Shown: in pieces, positions 49,124-51,679 of the stretch
Position numbering within the stretch: the stretch's first letter is position 1
How the letters are laid out: the number at the start of each line of letters is the position of its first letter
Origin: Clostridia bacterium
GTDB taxonomy: Bacteria > Bacillota > Clostridia > Oscillospirales > Acutalibacteraceae
DNA: 51,679 bases
Assembly: GCA_017472575.1 (NCBI GenBank)
Contig: JAFUPX010000020.1
Coordinates: forward strand, 1 to 51,679
Direction: 5' to 3'
Position numbers and translations under genes: made by a program
Notes under the pieces: generated by a model
What the model was told of the DNA's origin: nothing
What the model saw: the letters and a program-made list of their open reading frames with translations, nothing else
Databases searched by the model: none

Positions 49124-49236
49124 GTTTTTTCTATATATCTTCGCACCGCAAAAACCGCTAATAAGGGATTGAGAAAAGAAACACAAAATGGTATAATGAA
49201 CTTAAATGATGTCCACCTAAAAAGAGGAATTTTAAA

Positions 49237-49740
49237 ATGCTAAAAACAGACCGGTTGACTATACAAAAGCTTAGAACAGAGGATTGGAAAAACCTAAAAG
49301 AGATTGCTGTTGATTACAGAAAATCGGAATATGCTTTATACGATATGCCGCTACCTGTAGAAGATGACAAAATTAAATCATTATGTGAGCAATTCTCCGC
49401 ATCAGGAATTTGGTTTTCTGTTCGCCTTGCGGACAAAATGATTGGTTATGTATGCTTTCATCAAAGCGGTACTACTTATGATTTGGGGTATTGTTTTCAT
49501 TCCGATTGCCACGGCAAAGGATTTGCCTTTGAAGCCTGCTCTGCGCTTATGGAATACATAGCCAAAGAGCGGAATGTAACGGCTTTTACCGCAGGTACGG
49601 CACTGAAAAACACACCGTCCTGTAAATTGCTGGGTAAACTCGGATTTGTGCTTATTGATACCGAAATCCTTTCGTTCCACGTGGACGAAAACGGAAATGA
49701 CATAACCTTTGAGGGCGGAAATTTTATTATGCAAAGATAG
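49237..49740 (+). CDS. GNAT-family N-acetyltransferase
   Basis: The 167-residue protein has the GNAT fold of the RimJ/RimL type. LKTDRLTIQKLRTEDW at the N-terminus is a common opening, LGYCFHSDCHGKGFAFEAC near 83-101 contains the acetyl-CoA-binding motif A (normally Q/R-x2-G-x-G/A), and NTPSCKLLGKLGFVLIDTE near 123-141 is the B motif. AAAGAGGAA precedes the start. The acceptor is unknown. The gene follows the remnant patch in an accessory-looking region. Confidence 0.85.
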   Translation: MLKTDRLTIQKLRTEDWKNLKEIAVDYRKSEYALYDMPLPVEDDKIKSLCEQFSASGIWFSVRLADKMIGYVCFHQSGTTYDLGYCFHSDCHGKGFAFEACSALMEYIAKERNVTAFTAGTALKNTPSCKLLGKLGFVLIDTEILSFHVDENGNDITFEGGNFIMQR

Positions 49741-49816
49741 ACTTAAAATAACACGGTCACACCAACGCAAACGAATTCGGCGGCCGTATGGAATAATTGA
49801 GGAAAGAAGATATAAT

Positions 49817-50176
49817 ATGGAGCTATCAAAATTTTTTAAAAGTATAATAGACCAGGACTTCGCTCCAATTGTTATTTGCAATTTAGAGCATATCGTGGTT
49901 TATATGAACCCTGCTTCAATCGCACGTTATCATACCGACCTTACAGGAAAAAGCCTAAAGGCTTGCCATAATACTGATTCTAATAATAAAATAGACAAGG
50001 TAGTGGCTTGGTTTGCCGAGAATAAGGATAACAACATTGTTTACACATACCACAGTGGTAAAGAAAACAAGGATGTTTATATGGTAGCTCTGCGTAACGA
50101 TGATGGCGAACTTATCGGCTATTACGAAAAGCATGAATACAGGAATCCTGAAACGATGGAAACATATAAAATATGA
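49817..50176 (+). CDS. Small stand-alone PAS-domain protein
   Basis: The 119-residue protein is one PAS domain: FAPIVICNLEHIVVYMNPAS at residues 15-34 is the conserved first half, GKSLKACHNTDSNN near 45-58 the helical middle, and VALRNDDGELIGYYEKHEYR near 90-109 the last strands. No output domain is attached, so it must act through a partner or simply bind a ligand. A conserved-looking CHN segment could coordinate a cofactor, which is speculative. I chose ATG 49817, with GGAAAGAAG upstream; the longer frame overlaps the GNAT gene. Confidence 0.72.
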   Translation: MELSKFFKSIIDQDFAPIVICNLEHIVVYMNPASIARYHTDLTGKSLKACHNTDSNNKIDKVVAWFAENKDNNIVYTYHSGKENKDVYMVALRNDDGELIGYYEKHEYRNPETMETYKI

Positions 50177-50259
50177 GTGATTATATGGTGGAAAGTCAGG
50201 CTTTAAACTGCCGAACAAATCTTCCGCCATGCTTGAATGGTACGAAAATAGGTGATTAA

Positions 50260-50925
50260 ATGAAACTTTTACTTAACGCACTGATAAAATTTATTTGCGG
50301 TTTGCTGCTTGTTGGTCTGCTTATCTTTCTGCCTGCAGGTACATTTAATTACATAGGTGGTTGGACTTTCTTAGGGTTATTATTCGTACCGATATTTGTA
50401 ATGGGAATAGTCCTTTTGCTAAAAGCGCCCGACCTACTTAAAAAGCGTCTTGACGGCAAAGAAAAGGAGAATACACAAAAAAGCGTCGTAGCTTTTTCGG
50501 CTCTTATATTCATCACAGGCTTTGTTATTGCAGGGCTTGATTTCCGTTTTGGTTGGTCGAATGTGCCGACAACGGTAGTAATCATAGCATCGGTGCTTTT
50601 CCTTGTGGCATACGGACTGTATGCTGAGGTTATGCGCGAAAATGCGTACCTGTCACGCACGATTGAAGTGCAGGAAAACCAAAAGGTGATAGACACAGGG
50701 CTTTACTCAGTAGTCCGCCACCCGATGTATATGGCAACAATACTGCTCTTTTTAATGATACCGATAATCCTCGGCTCGTGGTATGCGTTTATAATATTCC
50801 TTGCATATCCGATAATCATCGCTCTGCGTATCAAAAATGAAGAACAAGTCCTAACCGAACAGCTTGACGGCTATGCCGAATATAAGCAAAAAGTAAAATA
50901 CAGAATCATACCCTTTGTATGGTAA
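50260..50925 (+). CDS. Isoprenylcysteine carboxyl methyltransferase (ICMT) family membrane protein
   Basis: The 221-residue protein has about five to six hydrophobic segments and the ICMT/PEMT-like C-terminal motif VVRHPMYMATILLFLMIPI near residues 150-168, followed by a paired Glu region (RIKNEEQVLTEQLDGYAEY). In bacteria such proteins are SAM-dependent methyltransferases of uncertain substrate. The ribosome site AGGTGATTAA before ATG 50260 is modest. It is followed by a bidirectional terminator. Confidence 0.82.
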   Translation: MKLLLNALIKFICGLLLVGLLIFLPAGTFNYIGGWTFLGLLFVPIFVMGIVLLLKAPDLLKKRLDGKEKENTQKSVVAFSALIFITGFVIAGLDFRFGWSNVPTTVVIIASVLFLVAYGLYAEVMRENAYLSRTIEVQENQKVIDTGLYSVVRHPMYMATILLFLMIPIILGSWYAFIIFLAYPIIIALRIKNEEQVLTEQLDGYAEYKQKVKYRIIPFVW

Positions 50926-50970
50926 AAAGCAAAACCGCTGAAAATTCAAACTTCAGCGGTTGAGCTTTTT
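50924..50970. terminator. Bidirectional terminator between the ICMT-like and nitroreductase genes
   Basis: AACCGCTGAA (50933-50942) pairs with TTCAGCGGTT (50952-50961), extended by AAAAAGC/GCTTTTT around small bulges. It has a T-run for the plus strand and an A-run that serves the minus-strand nitroreductase. Confidence 0.85.
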
Positions 50971-51679
50971 TATGTTAGTGTATATTTTGTTGTTAATACT
51001 TCTTCGGTTTCATCGTCGGAATTATCGGTTATAATTTTACGCTCAAAGGATATATTGTTTTTAATAAAACACAGCTCGAGAAAACAAAGAAAGATACCTA
51101 TGTCAATGCGGTTGTAATGTGCCACCTTGTCAGCAGGCATAATACCACGCTTGCCCGGTTTCTTGTAACGGTAGACGGTCAAGCTTTTTTCTTCTGCTGT
51201 TACCTTCCATGGCTGTGTGTTGCAGGCGCTCGGTGTAAAGCGAACGATGTTGCCAATATCTTGATAATACTCGCCGTTCCATATTTCATCAAGCGGTTTA
51301 CGTTTGCTCTTAAACACATCCTTACGGAACTTATCATCGGCGACCTTTGCTATAGCAATCATAATGACAAAATCAAGACCCTTATAGGTTGTCTCATCAG
51401 GCTTACCGATACCAAACCACAATGCTCCGATACCAAGAGAAGCCAAATATAAATCAAGTTGTTCACCGATATATCCTATATTTTGCAGGTAATTATCCTT
51501 TTTCTCGCTGTATAGGAGAATACAATACTCCTGACCACGATTGCAGGTGGTTTTGTCGGCATGCACAATACGGATAGCGGTCTGTATACCGTCAATCAAA
51601 GGTGTAAAAGTGTTGTATTTTTCTTCAATGCTTTGGAGTTCTGCAGGATTTATGCTGGCGATATCACGGAATATATGAA
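50970..51679 (-). CDS. Nitroreductase family protein (TM1586-like), 5'-truncated by the window edge
   Basis: The frame is open to the window end, so the start is not seen; the apparent TTG at 51599 is internal. At least 235 residues are visible. IGYIGEQLDLYLASLGIGALWFG near the middle, the tandem FRKDVFKSKRKPLDEIW segment and RFTPSACNTQPWKV show the two-domain, FMN-binding putative nitroreductase type. The second segment, with SACNTQPW, provides flavin contacts. Natural electron acceptors are unknown. Confidence 0.88.
   Translation of the reverse strand, partial: HIFRDIASINPAELQSIEEKYNTFTPLIDGIQTAIRIVHADKTTCNRGQEYCILLYSEKKDNYLQNIGYIGEQLDLYLASLGIGALWFGIGKPDETTYKGLDFVIMIAIAKVADDKFRKDVFKSKRKPLDEIWNGEYYQDIGNIVRFTPSACNTQPWKVTAEEKSLTVYRYKKPGKRGIMPADKVAHYNRIDIGIFLCFLELCFIKNNISFERKIITDNSDDETEEVLTTKYTLT

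Overview
This window looks like a chromosomal segment of an endospore-forming, moderately low-GC Firmicute, most likely a gut clostridium of the Oscillospiraceae/Ruminococcaceae type. The reasons are the spore genes (spoIIE, a gerA-type germinant receptor operon, sleB), a FabK-type fatty-acid synthesis cluster, TTG/GTG starts with AGGAGG-like ribosome sites, many sigma-A promoters with 17-bp spacers, and host-glycan enzymes (GH78 and GH2). No phage, transposase or CRISPR array was seen. Family calls come from reading the protein sequences, not from database searches.

Layout. 1-9.2 kb: the 3' end of rsmI, an LCP cell-wall ligase, an acyltransferase, a kinase-like protein with two nucleoside phosphorylases, an E2-like protein without its catalytic residues, class II aldolase, a tyrosine phosphatase and an MgtC-like protein. 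9.2-17.4 kb: a large YfhO-type membrane protein, YfbR nucleotidase, alpha-L-rhamnosidase, YfcE-like phosphodiesterase, three small unknown proteins, an unusual motif-rich intergenic region and a hemolysin III protein. 17.4-21.1 kb: the glycolytic block pgk-tpiA-gpmI on the minus strand, interrupted by a small repeat element. 21.2-25.2 kb: trmL and the gerAA-gerAC-gerAB operon. 25.2-27 kb: a small accessory-looking patch beside tRNA-Arg, with a SLOG protein and a divergent XRE regulator, a Nudix remnant, a four-helix-bundle protein behind a perfect palindrome, and a hairpin-repeat array. 27-34.4 kb: bioY, a 60-residue membrane protein behind a LexA box, beta-galactosidase, sleB, spoIIE and a DUF3892 protein. 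34.6-36.1 kb: a MATE transporter with a leader terminator. 36.1-48.3 kb: the fatty-acid synthesis operon acpP-fabK-fabD-fabG-fabF-accB-fabZ-accC-accD-accA, followed by an acyl-CoA synthetase, a multi-PAS regulator with an OmpR/SARP-like DNA-binding end, and a thioesterase. 48.3-51.7 kb: small accessory genes, two decayed gene fragments and a nitroreductase cut by the window edge.

How the parts fit. BioY imports the biotin that AccB needs. SpoIIE, GerA and SleB cover forespore-specific activation, germinant sensing and cortex breakdown. The most striking regulatory signal is in front of acpP: four GGAAC/T repeats exactly 11 bp apart, ending just upstream of a TATAAT box that has no recognisable -35. 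Evenly phased repeats of this kind are how SARP-type activators bind, and the operon's own PAS regulator carries a SARP/OmpR-like DNA-binding domain. This suggests a self-contained, ligand-responsive fatty-acid synthesis control circuit. A second notable item is the 60-residue single-pass membrane protein at 27.8-27.9 kb. It has a perfect TTGACA-17-TATAAT promoter, a perfect LexA palindrome at the transcript start and a perfect Spo0A box just upstream.
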